From NCBI RefSeq assembly GCF_009600885.1, contig NZ_VCLA01000057.1, forward strand, positions 1 through 50,273: 50,273 nt of DNA. Direction: 5' to 3'. The notes beneath the pieces were generated by a model. It did no database searches and was not told where the DNA came from. It saw only the letters and a list, made by a program, of their open reading frames with translations. Of this stretch, positions 31,655-39,865 are shown piece after piece; position 1 is the stretch's first letter, and each line of letters starts with the position of its first letter. Both the position numbers and the translations under genes were made by a program. This DNA comes from Streptomyces jumonjinensis (lineage in GTDB: Bacteria > Actinomycetota > Actinomycetes > Streptomycetales > Streptomycetaceae).

Positions 31655-33022
31655 GTGACGGCGACACACACGCGGCCGCACGCAAGAGCGAAAGCGGGTG
31701 CCGTCCGGGACGTGCTCGCCCTGATGCTGCTGCCGGTGCCGCTGATCGGCGCGGCGATCTCCGGCTCCTTCACCGGGGGCGGTACGCGGCGCTGGTTCGG
31801 CGGGCGCGGTGAGAGCGCGCGGGCCGAGGCGCAGGCCGCCAAGGACGCCGCCGCCGCTGCCTTCTACGAGCTGGACACCGCCCAGCGGGATCTGCGGATC
31901 TCCGTCGAGACCATCACGGCCGTGGACAGCTCCCCGCAGGCCCGCGGCGCCGTGGACGGTTTCGCGGCGCTCGGGCGGCGGATCGACGAGGCCAGCCACC
32001 AGTACATCACCGCCGTCGACGCCCATGACCTCGACCGGGACGACCTTGAGCCTTCCGTCGCCGCCCGGGCGCGCGAGGAGCTGAACCGTGCCAAGGAGGA
32101 GCTGACCAGGGTCAAGGCCGAGCTCGACCGGTTCGCCGAGGGGCTCGGGCCGCTGCTGGACAAGGCGGAGACCCAGCTCGCCCGGCTCGCCCCTGCCGTC
32201 GAGCGGGCGAGAGCGGCGCTCCTTTCCGCGAGCAATGCTCTCGATTCGGTGCGCAGCTCCGGAATGCGAGCGGACTATCTCGCCGCCCGGCTGGCCGCCC
32301 TCGCCCCCGAGTTGACCATGCTCAACCAGGGCGCCGGCCGCCATGGCGTCACCGACACCCTTCACCGCGCCGACCGTGTACTGCGCGACGCCGAGGCCGT
32401 ACGAGCCGAGGCCGAGCAGCTGCCCGGCCGCGCCGCCGAGATCGACCGGCGGCTGGTCTCCCTGCGCACCCGCGCCGAAGCGCTCACCACCCGCGCCGCC
32501 TCCGTCGAGCCCGTCCTCAGCGAGCTGCGCCGCCGGTTCTCCCTCGCCTGCTGGCAGGATCTCCAGCCCGTGCCCGAGCGGGCCGCCCGCGATCTCCGCC
32601 AGGCCGGGGAGCGGCTCAAGGAGGCCGCCGAAGCGCGCGACGAGCAGCGCTGGCCCGACGCGACCGCCCTCCTCGGCACCGTACGCGCCCTGCTGAACTC
32701 CACCGACGAAGCCGTATCGGCCGCCGGTGACCGCCTTCAGCGGCTCAACGCCGTCGCCGACGATCCCCGCCAGGAGACCGAGCGGGCCCGTTTCGCCGTA
32801 CGGGACGCCCAGCGGCTCGCCATGGCGGGGCGTCACACCCCCGACCCCCGGCACGCCCGGCCGCTGGACGATGCCGTCGCACGGCTGGAGCGGGCCGTCG
32901 CCGGTCTTGAGGGCCGCCATCCCGACTACTGGCACTTCCTCACCGAGTTGGAGGCCGTCCGGCAGGACGCGGCCCGTGTCGTCGAGCGGATAAGGGAGGA
33001 GCGGGGCTCCGGTTCCGGCTGA
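31655..33022 (+). CDS. Membrane-anchored coiled-coil protein of unknown function
   Basis: The 455-residue protein has one hydrophobic segment near the N-terminus (DVLALMLLPVPLIGAAISGSF), followed by a long alanine-, glutamate- and arginine-rich helical region with heptad character (ARAEAQAAKDAAAAAFYELD, RAREELNRAKEELTRVKAEL, EIDRRLVSLRTRAEALTTRA). It resembles the TPM-domain family only in its membrane anchoring; no enzyme motif is seen. The GTG at 31655 follows GAGAGGGA. It lies 75 bp after the lipoprotein gene on the same strand and may be co-transcribed. Probably a structural or scaffolding protein at the inner membrane. Confidence 0.72.
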   Translation: MTATHTRPHARAKAGAVRDVLALMLLPVPLIGAAISGSFTGGGTRRWFGGRGESARAEAQAAKDAAAAAFYELDTAQRDLRISVETITAVDSSPQARGAVDGFAALGRRIDEASHQYITAVDAHDLDRDDLEPSVAARAREELNRAKEELTRVKAELDRFAEGLGPLLDKAETQLARLAPAVERARAALLSASNALDSVRSSGMRADYLAARLAALAPELTMLNQGAGRHGVTDTLHRADRVLRDAEAVRAEAEQLPGRAAEIDRRLVSLRTRAEALTTRAASVEPVLSELRRRFSLACWQDLQPVPERAARDLRQAGERLKEAAEARDEQRWPDATALLGTVRALLNSTDEAVSAAGDRLQRLNAVADDPRQETERARFAVRDAQRLAMAGRHTPDPRHARPLDDAVARLERAVAGLEGRHPDYWHFLTELEAVRQDAARVVERIREERGSGSG

Positions 33023-33090
33023 CCCCGCTTCCCCAACAGGTTGTCCACAAGGGCGGGGAGCGGGCCGGACGGAGCGCGTAGCCTGGCGTC

Positions 33091-33318
33091 ATGCCCCGAT
33101 ACGAGTACCGCTGCCGCAGCTGCGGCGACACCTTCGAAGTGAACCGTCCGATGGCCCAGTCCTCCGACCCCGCCAACTGCCCCTCGGGGCACGAGGACAC
33201 CGTCAAGCTTCTCTCCGCCGTCGCCGTCGGCGGTACGACGTCCACTCCCGCGCCCGGCGGAGCCGGTGGGGGCGGCGGTGGCGGAGGCGGCTGCTGCGGA
33301 GGCGGTTGCTGCGGCTGA
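33091..33318 (+). CDS. FmdB-family zinc-ribbon protein
   Basis: The 75-residue protein starts PRYEYRCRSCGDTFEVNRPM, the FmdB zinc-ribbon signature with CxxC, followed by NCPSGHEDTVKLLS with the second metal half. The C-terminus is a glycine run ending CCGGGCCG, common in actinomycete members. FmdB-type proteins are presumed regulators or nucleic-acid binders; their role is unproven. A repeat array begins 18 bp after the stop. Length and composition are normal for this family. Confidence 0.87.
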   Translation: MPRYEYRCRSCGDTFEVNRPMAQSSDPANCPSGHEDTVKLLSAVAVGGTTSTPAPGGAGGGGGGGGGCCGGGCCG

Positions 33319-33336
33319 CCGGCGGCACCACAGTTC

Positions 33337-33400
33337 GGTGGGCCGGTGGGCCGGTGGGCCGGTGGGCCGGTGGGCCGGTGGGCCGGTGAGTCGGTGGGCC
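33337..33400 (+). repeat. Eight tandem GGTGGGCC octamers
   Basis: Six perfect copies of GGTGGGCC run from 33337 to 33384, then one variant (GGTGAGTC) and one perfect copy ending at 33400. A looser repeat, GATGGCGCGACGAGCCGGGG with a near copy about 43 bp later, follows to about 33470. The 280-bp stretch from 33319 to the response regulator has no gene. Confidence 0.85.
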
Positions 33401-33598
33401 GATGGCGCGACGAGCCGGGGGTCGGTGGACCGGTGGACCGGTGGCGCGACGGGCCGGGGGTCGGCGGGCCGGCCCGCCCGCTGACCAGCGGGCAGAGGTC
33501 CAGCGGATCAGGTGATCGGCTGGACCGGCTCACCGCTGGCGCGGGCCCGGGCGGGCCGGAGCCCGGCGCGGCACGCCCCCGCCGCTCAAGCCCCCCGC

Positions 33599-34243
33599 TC
33601 ACGTCCCCAGATAACGCAGCACCGCCAGCACCCGACGCGAGTAACCCGTCGTCCCCGTCAGCTCCAGCTTGTCGAAGATCGCGTTGATGTGTTTCTCCAC
33701 CGCGCTCTGCGAGACATGCAGCCGGGCCGCGATCGCCGCGTTCGTATGCCCCTGCGCCATCTCCCCCAGCACATCCCGCTCCCTCGGCGTCAGCCGCGAG
33801 AGCGGGTTCGTGCGGCTGCTGCGGCTCAGCAGTTGGCGTACGACATCGGCGTCGAAGGCCGCCCTCCCCCGCCCCACCCGCTCCAGCGCGTCGAGGAATT
33901 CGTCCACCTGGACCACCCGGTCCTTCAGGAGGTAGCCGACGCCCGCCGAGTCCGAGGTCAGCAGCTCGGTCGCGTACCGCTTCTCCACGTACTGCGAGAG
34001 CACCAGCACCCCCACCCCCGGCCAGCGGCGGCGGATCTCCATCGCCGCCCGCAGTCCTTCGTCCGTATGGGTCGGGGGCATCCGGACATCGGCTACCACC
34101 ACATCCGGCCGCTGCTCCGCGACCGCCGCCAGCAGCTGTTCGCCGTCGCCGACCGCCGCCAGGACCTCATGGCCCTCCTCCGCGAGCAGGCGGATGAGCC
34201 CCTCCCGCAGCAGCGTCGAGTCCTCGGCCAGAATTACGCGCAC
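33599..34243 (-). CDS. NarL/FixJ-family response regulator
   Basis: The 214-residue protein has a receiver domain (VILAEDSTLLREGLIRLL, phosphoacceptor aspartate in VVVADVRMPP, and the lysine in YLLKDRV). A C-terminal LuxR-type helix-turn-helix follows (LTPRERDVLGEMAQGHTNAA, then LHVSQSAVEKHINAIFDKL). It overlaps the upstream sensor kinase gene by about 10 bases, so the two are translated together. The start is a GTG. Targets are unknown; it is the last gene of the minus-strand pair, next to the octamer array. Confidence 0.92.
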   Translation of the reverse strand: MRVILAEDSTLLREGLIRLLAEEGHEVLAAVGDGEQLLAAVAEQRPDVVVADVRMPPTHTDEGLRAAMEIRRRWPGVGVLVLSQYVEKRYATELLTSDSAGVGYLLKDRVVQVDEFLDALERVGRGRAAFDADVVRQLLSRSSRTNPLSRLTPRERDVLGEMAQGHTNAAIAARLHVSQSAVEKHINAIFDKLELTGTTGYSRRVLAVLRYLGT

Positions 34244-35436
34244 GGCAGCTCCGCGGTGATCGTCGTAGGTCCGCCGGGCGGGCTGTGCACCCCGAACCGG
34301 CCGTCGAGGGCGGCGACCCTGCTCGCCAGCCCGGTGAGTCCGCCGCCCGAGGGGTCCGCGCCGCCCGAGCCGTCGTCCGACACCCGCAGCGACAGCGTTC
34401 CGCCCGCCCGGCGCAGGGAGACCGTGATCCGGGTGGCCCCCGAGTGCTTCACCACATTGGTGACGGCCTCGGAGACGACGAAGTACGCCACCGTCTCCAC
34501 CTGCCGGGCGGGCGGCTCGGGAACCTCGTACTCCACGCCGACGGGCAGCGGGGTGCGTTCGGCGACCGTCTCCAGCGCGGCCCGCAGCCCGGCCTCGTCC
34601 AGCACGGTCGGATAGACCCGCCAGGCGACCTCGCGCAGTTCGGTCAGGGCGCGGCGGCTCTCCTCATGGGCCTGGAGGAGGAGCCGGTCGGCGTGCTCGG
34701 GATCGCGGCTGCGGCGGGCGCGGCCCAGCAGCATGCCGAGCGCCACCAGGCGCTGCTGCACCCCGTCGTGAAGGTCGCGTTCGATCCGGCGGCGTTCGTC
34801 GTTGACGGCGTCCATGACCTCGGCGCGGCTGGCGGCCAGCTGGGCGATACGGCGTTCCAGCAGGTCCTGGGGTGAGGGGCCGAGAAAGCGGCGGGCGAGC
34901 CAGCCCTCCATCAGCGCCGTCCCGTAGACGCCCTGCGCGCCGAGAACGATCCCGAAGACGCCGAGGAGACCGGTGGCGACGACCGCCAGCGGATAGTTGA
35001 TCTCGACGAAGAACCACCCGAACACCGCGAAGAGCACCCAGCCCGCTCCGGTGAGCACACAGCCGGTGATCAGCCCCCCGAGCAGGCCCAGAGGGATGCG
35101 CGCCGCCGCGTAGCGGATCACCCGCTCACGGTCGTACGGGAGTACGCCGCCGGGCGGGGACACTGTGTCGTACGGCGGCGGGATCCGTACGCCGAGGAAG
35201 CGGTCGAGCCTGCGCAGCTCGATCCGGGTCGCCCGGTCCGCGAGCGCGCCCAGCGGGCGCAGCACCGCCCGCCGCCCGCGCGGCCAGGCCAGGACCAGCA
35301 GCAGGGCGAGGGCCGGGAGCAGCGCCAGGGTCAGTTCGGCGAGAGCTGTGAGAGATCCCACGGCCAGCCCGCCCGCGTACCGCGCTCCGCGGGCCGCCAC
35401 CGCCCTGCCGGACCCGTGTCCCACCGCCCCATGCAT
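34234..35436 (-). CDS. NarL-type sensor histidine kinase
   Basis: The 400-residue protein has three to four hydrophobic segments in the first 190 residues (LTALAELTLALLPALALLLV; LLGGLITGCVLTGAGWVLFA; LAVVATGLLGVFGIVLGA). The HisKA_3 phosphoacceptor is in ERDLHDGVQQRLVALGMLLG. An HATPase domain follows with EAVTNVVKHSGATRI (N box) and VSDDGSGGADPSGGGLTGLA (G boxes). It would autophosphorylate on histidine and pass phosphate to the overlapping response regulator. The extracytoplasmic part is very short, so the signal is probably sensed within the membrane. The DedA-type gene is divergent, 109 bp away, and shares the promoter region. Confidence 0.92.
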   Translation of the reverse strand: MHGAVGHGSGRAVAARGARYAGGLAVGSLTALAELTLALLPALALLLVLAWPRGRRAVLRPLGALADRATRIELRRLDRFLGVRIPPPYDTVSPPGGVLPYDRERVIRYAAARIPLGLLGGLITGCVLTGAGWVLFAVFGWFFVEINYPLAVVATGLLGVFGIVLGAQGVYGTALMEGWLARRFLGPSPQDLLERRIAQLAASRAEVMDAVNDERRRIERDLHDGVQQRLVALGMLLGRARRSRDPEHADRLLLQAHEESRRALTELREVAWRVYPTVLDEAGLRAALETVAERTPLPVGVEYEVPEPPARQVETVAYFVVSEAVTNVVKHSGATRITVSLRRAGGTLSLRVSDDGSGGADPSGGGLTGLASRVAALDGRFGVHSPPGGPTTITAELPCA

Positions 35437-35494
35437 GATCCAAGACGGTAGCCGTTCCCCGGGCCAGGCACACTGGGGTAAACCACAGAGAACC

Positions 35495-35522
35495 CTGAAG
35501 CTGTCTTCAGCCTCCCTTCAGC
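35495..35522. promoter_or_regulatory. Direct repeat upstream of the DedA gene
   Basis: CTTCAGC occurs at 35505 and 35516, an 11-bp period, and CTGAAG at 35495 forms an inverted pair with the first copy. An 11-bp spacing of direct repeats is typical of OmpR-type response-regulator sites. It lies 24 bp before the DedA start. Confidence 0.4.
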
Positions 35523-35545
35523 TGCGGTTTTCTACCGTGAAAGGC

Positions 35546-36211
35546 ATGCATTCCATGATCATGAGCAGCGCGGCGGATCCGGGCGTACAGAGCAGTGCGC
35601 CGGGCTGGATCAACAGCCTGATGGATACGCTCGGGGCTCCCGGGGCGGGTATCGCCATCGCCCTGGAGAACCTGTTTCCGCCGCTGCCGAGCGAGGTGAT
35701 CCTGCCGCTCGCGGGCTTCGCCGCGAGCACGGGGCAGATGAATCTGATCGCCGCTCTCCTGTGGACCACCGCGGGCTCGGTGATCGGCGCGCTGGCGCTG
35801 TACGGGGTCGGGGCGCTGCTGGGGCGGGAGCGGACGATCGCGATCGCGTCGAAGCTGCCACTGGTGAAGGTGTCGGACATCGAGCGTACGGAGGCGTGGT
35901 TCGCCAAGCACGGTACGAAGGCGGTGTTCTTCGGGCGGATGATACCGATCTTCCGCTCGCTGATCTCGGTGCCCGCCGGGGTCGAGCGGATGCCCATTCC
36001 GGTCTTTCTGGGGCTGACGACCCTCGGCAGCGCGATCTGGAACACGATCTTCGTGCTCGCCGGCTATCTCCTCGGTGAGAACTGGGAGGACGTGGTCGGC
36101 TATGTCTCCACCTACTCGAAGGCCGTCCTGGTCATGGCGGTTCTCGGGGTCGTGGCGTTCATCGGCGTACGGGTGATGAAGCCGGGGGCGGGGACCAGGC
36201 GCAAGTCCTGA
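35546..36211 (+). CDS. DedA/SNARE-associated family membrane protein
   Basis: The 221-residue protein has the DedA pattern: ENLFPPLPSEVILPLAGFAA (re-entrant loop 1), a GSVIGALALYGVGALLGRE helix, then RTEAWFAKHGTKAVFFGRMI and PIFRSLISVPAGVERMP, with the conserved arginine pair in FGRMIPIFRS, and two C-terminal helices. DedA proteins are lipid scramblase or flippase-like proteins of the membrane, linked to undecaprenyl phosphate recycling and stress tolerance. Start codons at 35546, 35555 and 35561 are all possible; GAAAGG best serves 35555, so the true start may be a few residues inside. Divergent from the sensor kinase. Confidence 0.88.
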   Translation: MHSMIMSSAADPGVQSSAPGWINSLMDTLGAPGAGIAIALENLFPPLPSEVILPLAGFAASTGQMNLIAALLWTTAGSVIGALALYGVGALLGRERTIAIASKLPLVKVSDIERTEAWFAKHGTKAVFFGRMIPIFRSLISVPAGVERMPIPVFLGLTTLGSAIWNTIFVLAGYLLGENWEDVVGYVSTYSKAVLVMAVLGVVAFIGVRVMKPGAGTRRKS

Positions 36212-36216
36212 CCCGG

Positions 36217-36248
36217 CCGGGTGCGGGACCTGCGGGACCTGCACCCGG
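36217..36248. terminator. Hairpin between converging DedA and HAD genes
   Basis: CCGGGTGC (36217-36224) pairs with GCACCCGG (36241-36248) just after the DedA stop; the HAD gene ends at 36290 from the other side. Confidence 0.6.
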
Positions 36249-36289
36249 TCCGTACGGGTCCCGGAGACCGCAAGCCTCCGAACCCCCCG

Positions 36290-37123
36290 CTAGCCGGCCC
36301 GTCCGCCGGCTCGGAGGAATCTGCGCAGGATCTCCTCCCCCGCCGCCACCCCGCTCTCCTTCAGCGCCTCCACATGGGGTGCGCTCCAGCCGCTGTCCGC
36401 GAGCTCGCCGTGGCCCGGCCGCCAGCCGTGGTCGGCCGCGAGCAGCAGATCGGCGTCGAGGAGCGAGTCGCCCGCCGCGAGGGTCCGCTCCGCCCCGGTC
36501 CTGCGGGCGATCTCCCGCATCGCCGCGCTCTTGGTGAGCGGCTGTGGCACGGCGTAGATCTTGCGGCCCTGGAGGGAGACGGCCCAGCCCCGGGGGCCGG
36601 CCCACTCGGCGAGTTCCTTGACCCAGCCTTCGGGCAGCAGGGCGCGTTCGACCACGAGATAGGCGAAGAGGTCCTCGGCGGTGCGCTCCTTGAGCAGCCA
36701 GGCCGGGTCGGCGGTGGCGAGCAGCCGGGCCCGCACCTCGGCGAGGGGGGCGCTCTCCTCGGCGAGGCGGGCCGCCACCGCACGGTGCCAGTGCTCGTCC
36801 GGCTCCCCGTGCACCAGGATGTGCCCGCCGTTGGCGCAGATCGCGTACTCGGGCGGCGGGCCCGGCAGCCGGATGCGCCGGTACTGCTCACGGGTGCGGG
36901 TGGTGGACGGTACGAAGACGGTCTCCGCGCCGAGCCGGGGCAGCAGCGCCGCCGCGCTCTCGGTGAGATACGACAGCGGCTTGCCCTGGTACACCTCGAC
37001 GCAGAGCAGCCGGGGCGCCTCCGCGTCGGGCCCGGTGAGCCGGAGGGCTCCGGCGGAGTAGATGAGCGTACGGTCCAGATCGCTGGCGACCAGGGTGGTG
37101 CGGGGCCGCAGGTTCGCGCTCAC
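36290..37123 (-). CDS. HAD-family phosphatase of the Ter locus
   Basis: The 277-residue product has the HAD motif I in LVASDLDRTLIYS, motif II in VFVPSTTRT, the Lys motif in TKSAAMREI and motif IV in LAAGDSLLDADLL. The cap region is of the Cof or sucrose-phosphatase type. HAD proteins of this kind occur in the proposed nucleoside-type biosynthetic module of Ter loci. The GTG at 37123 overlaps the stop of the phosphoribosyltransferase/StiP gene (GTGA), so the two are coupled. A specific substrate cannot be deduced. Confidence 0.85.
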   Translation of the reverse strand: MSANLRPRTTLVASDLDRTLIYSAGALRLTGPDAEAPRLLCVEVYQGKPLSYLTESAAALLPRLGAETVFVPSTTRTREQYRRIRLPGPPPEYAICANGGHILVHGEPDEHWHRAVAARLAEESAPLAEVRARLLATADPAWLLKERTAEDLFAYLVVERALLPEGWVKELAEWAGPRGWAVSLQGRKIYAVPQPLTKSAAMREIARRTGAERTLAAGDSLLDADLLLAADHGWRPGHGELADSGWSAPHVEALKESGVAAGEEILRRFLRAGGRAG

Positions 37124-39759
37124 AGGGAGGTCACCGCCCGGCCGTCGGCTCCGGTCGCGCCCCGGGTGTACCGGGGGTGGATCAGTCCGACGCAGCTGTA
37201 GGGCAGCTCGCCGACCTCCTCGACCGGCACTCCGCGCTGTTCGGCCAGCAGCCGTACATGGTCGAGATCGGAGCCGGCGCCCTTCCGCGCGAGGATCTTC
37301 CAGGGGACGCGGCGCAGCAGTACCCGGGTGGTCTCGCCGACGCCCGGCTTCACCAGGTTCATATCGTGGATGCCGTACTCCTCGCTGATCCGTTCGACGG
37401 CGGCCCAGCCCTCCCAGGTGGGGGCGCGGTCCATCGCGAGCAGCTTCCCGACCTCGGCGGCCACGGCGGGCACCACCTCGTCGAAGCGGGCGGCGACGGT
37501 GTCCAGGAAGTGGCCGGAGACGTCGGCGTCCGCGAGTTCGCGGTAGAACTTCGCGCCGTGGAAGTCGTCCGGTCCGACCAGATCGGCCCGGAGGACGGTG
37601 CGGGAGATCAGCCCGGAGACGGTGGAGTTGAGGCAGGCGGAGGGGATGAGGAAGTCCTCGCGGGTGCCGTAGGTGCGGACGCAGCCGCCGGGGTCGGCGA
37701 GGACCGCGATCTCGGGGCGGAAGCCGTCGAAGGCGCTCAGGGCCGCCGTGAGCTCCCGGGTGATGGCCCCCTTGCCGGTCCAGCCGTCCACGAAGACCAC
37801 GTCGGCCGGGTCGTGGTGCTGCCGCAGCCAGCGCAGCGCGTTGGCGTCGATGCCCCGGCCGCGCACGATGGAGACGGCGTAGTGGGGCAGCTCGACGCCG
37901 TGGCGGTGCTGGGCCCAGCGGCGCATCAGGACGCCGACGGGGGTTCCGGCGCGGGCCAGCGAGACGAGGACCGGGCGCGGGGAGCGCTCGGCGAGCACGG
38001 TCTCGGTGACGGTGCCGACCGCGCGGGCGATCCGGGCGGCGGACTCGGTGAGCGCGGTGTGGAAGAGCCGCTGGTACTCGGCGCTCGGCTGGTATTCGAG
38101 GGGGAGCGATTCGGCGTAGTGCGCGCCACCGCTCTGTATCGCCTCCTCGCGCTCCTCGGTGGGGGCCTCCAGCTCGGCGTCGGAGAGGTCCTGGAGGAGC
38201 CAGCCGACCTCGTCGGGGGCGTAGGAGGAGAAGGCGGGGCCCCGGAGGGGGTCGGGCAGCGATCCGGGGAGGGATACGGGCCCGGGTACGGGCTGGGGCG
38301 CGGGTACGGGCTGGGGCCCGGGTACGGGCGCGGGGAGCGGCTCCGGCGACGACACGGACGACGGCTCGCTCGACGGCTCGCTCGACGGCTCCGGCGGCAT
38401 GGCGGCCCCTTCGGGGATATGGCTGGGCACGACGGCCAGGAGGAGGTTCGGGGTGTGGGCGGCGAGCCCGGCGAGCAGTCCGCCGGGGGCGTGCAGCGCG
38501 GGGGTGTCGGCGGCCGAGTCCACGACGGCCACGACGGCGTCGAAGCCCGCGCCCGCGATGTTGTAGGCGTAGCGCTCGCCGGGGCCGTCGGCCGGATCGT
38601 CGTGGGCGGGGAAGACGATCCGGGTGCGTATGGCGTAGCCGGGGTCGTCGACGGCGAGTACGGGCGAGCGGGTGGTGGTGGAGTAGCGCACCTCCGCGTC
38701 GGTCAGCCGCTCCAGCGCGGTGCCGAGGCGGAGCGGGGCGTACATCAGCTCCTCGAAGCCGAGGACCAGGATCCGGCGCGGGGCCGGTCCTCCGCCGTCC
38801 GGACCCGCCGGACCCGCCGGACCCGCCGGACCCGCCGGACCGTCGCCGAGGGCGTCTGCGATGCGGGCGGCCATCGTGGGCAGCGCCGCCTCCAGCAGCT
38901 CGCGGTGGGCGGGGAGGAAGCCGTGCCGTCCGCCGTCCGGGACCCCTTCGGGCCACTCCAGTACGACGCGACGGACCGGCCCCGCAGCGGCGTCCGGTGC
39001 GGGGGCGGCGGGGGTCTCCCGCTCGTACCGTGCGACCAGGGCCTGCCCCTTCTCCAGCACCCCTTCGGGCAGGCTGACCCGTCCCGAGGCGAGCGCCACC
39101 AGATCCACCCGGGCGCCGATCTCGCGGGCGAAGGACTCCAGCCGGTCCTGGTCCTCAGGGGAGCGCATATCGACCAGCGCCACGATCACATACCGCTCGC
39201 GCGGATAGATCCGGTGCAGGTCACGGATGGTGTTCAGCACGGTGCTGCCGGTGGAGAACTCGTCGTCCACCAGGATCAGCGGGCCCGGGCGGGCCAGCAG
39301 CCGGGGATCCCCGGGGAGCAGCAGATGCGAGGTGGCGTGGGAGTGGGCCTCCTCGAAGCCGCCCGCACGGGCCACTCCCGGCACGGGGCGGCGGGTGGAG
39401 TGCAGATAGGGCGCGAGGGCCACCCCGTCCGCCACACAGTGGCCGACCGCCGTCGCGGTCTCCGCGTAGCCGAGGACCACCGCGCGGGCCGCCTCCTCGT
39501 CGCCCAGCAGCGCGCGCACCCGGACGCCCAGGCCGTATCCGGCCTCGTACACCACCGCGGGGGACTGCGGCACATGCTTGCCGAGTACGTTCGACACCAG
39601 CAGATGGGCCCGCTTGGGGTTGCGGCGCAGGGCCAGCCCCAGCAGGGCGGGCAGCCGCTCGTCCCCTTCGAGGCCGACGCCCAGCCGCCGCGCCACCCAT
39701 GTTCCCGACCACACCACCGTGTCCGTCTCTTCTCTCTTGGTACGCAGGGGATCCATCAT
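37120..39759 (-). CDS. Fused phosphoribosyltransferase-TRSP-StiP-PELOTA protein of the Ter locus
   Basis: The 879-residue protein is a fusion. Residues 1-250 are an orotate-phosphoribosyltransferase-like domain with PRPP loop LVDDEFSTGST at 163-173. Residues 260-450 are a TRSP-type domain (RRILVLGFEELMYAPLRLG). Residues 453-510 are a Pro/Ser linker (SSEPSSEPSS, PVPGPQPVPAP). Residues 511-815 match StiP-like proteins, with a second PRPP-like loop FVDGWTGKGAIT and GGCVRTYGTREDF. Residues 817-860 resemble a PELOTA-type RNA-binding domain. In many genomes the first and second halves are separate genes. They belong to the Ter-associated biosynthetic module with HAD and CitE-like proteins. The start is one of two adjacent ATGs; the linker DNA is a Gly/Pro/Ser repeat, so length may vary between strains. 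Confidence 0.82.
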   Translation of the reverse strand: MMDPLRTKREETDTVVWSGTWVARRLGVGLEGDERLPALLGLALRRNPKRAHLLVSNVLGKHVPQSPAVVYEAGYGLGVRVRALLGDEEAARAVVLGYAETATAVGHCVADGVALAPYLHSTRRPVPGVARAGGFEEAHSHATSHLLLPGDPRLLARPGPLILVDDEFSTGSTVLNTIRDLHRIYPRERYVIVALVDMRSPEDQDRLESFAREIGARVDLVALASGRVSLPEGVLEKGQALVARYERETPAAPAPDAAAGPVRRVVLEWPEGVPDGGRHGFLPAHRELLEAALPTMAARIADALGDGPAGPAGPAGPAGPDGGGPAPRRILVLGFEELMYAPLRLGTALERLTDAEVRYSTTTRSPVLAVDDPGYAIRTRIVFPAHDDPADGPGERYAYNIAGAGFDAVVAVVDSAADTPALHAPGGLLAGLAAHTPNLLLAVVPSHIPEGAAMPPEPSSEPSSEPSSVSSPEPLPAPVPGPQPVPAPQPVPGPVSLPGSLPDPLRGPAFSSYAPDEVGWLLQDLSDAELEAPTEEREEAIQSGGAHYAESLPLEYQPSAEYQRLFHTALTESAARIARAVGTVTETVLAERSPRPVLVSLARAGTPVGVLMRRWAQHRHGVELPHYAVSIVRGRGIDANALRWLRQHHDPADVVFVDGWTGKGAITRELTAALSAFDGFRPEIAVLADPGGCVRTYGTREDFLIPSACLNSTVSGLISRTVLRADLVGPDDFHGAKFYRELADADVSGHFLDTVAARFDEVVPAVAAEVGKLLAMDRAPTWEGWAAVERISEEYGIHDMNLVKPGVGETTRVLLRRVPWKILARKGAGSDLDHVRLLAEQRGVPVEEVGELPYSCVGLIHPRYTRGATGADGRAVTSL

Positions 39760-39814
39760 CCGCCCGGAGGGCCCGGAGGTCCTAGCGGACCCAGCAGCCC
39801 CGGGGGCCCCAGGG

Positions 39815-39858
39815 GCCCTGAAGGCCCGGAGGCCCCGGAGGCCCCGGAGGCCCCGGAA
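39815..39858. repeat. Tandem GGAGGCCCC repeat
   Basis: A run of GGAGGCCCC-type nonamers lies between about 39826 and 39858, after a looser GGCCCNGGGG run. It fills the 106-bp gap between the CitE-like stop and the fusion gene start. Confidence 0.6.
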
Positions 39859-39865
39859 GGCGCTG

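Noticed and set aside
33337..33400. CRISPR-like repeat array
   Set aside because: Units are 8 bp with no spacers and no cas genes nearby; it is a simple tandem repeat.
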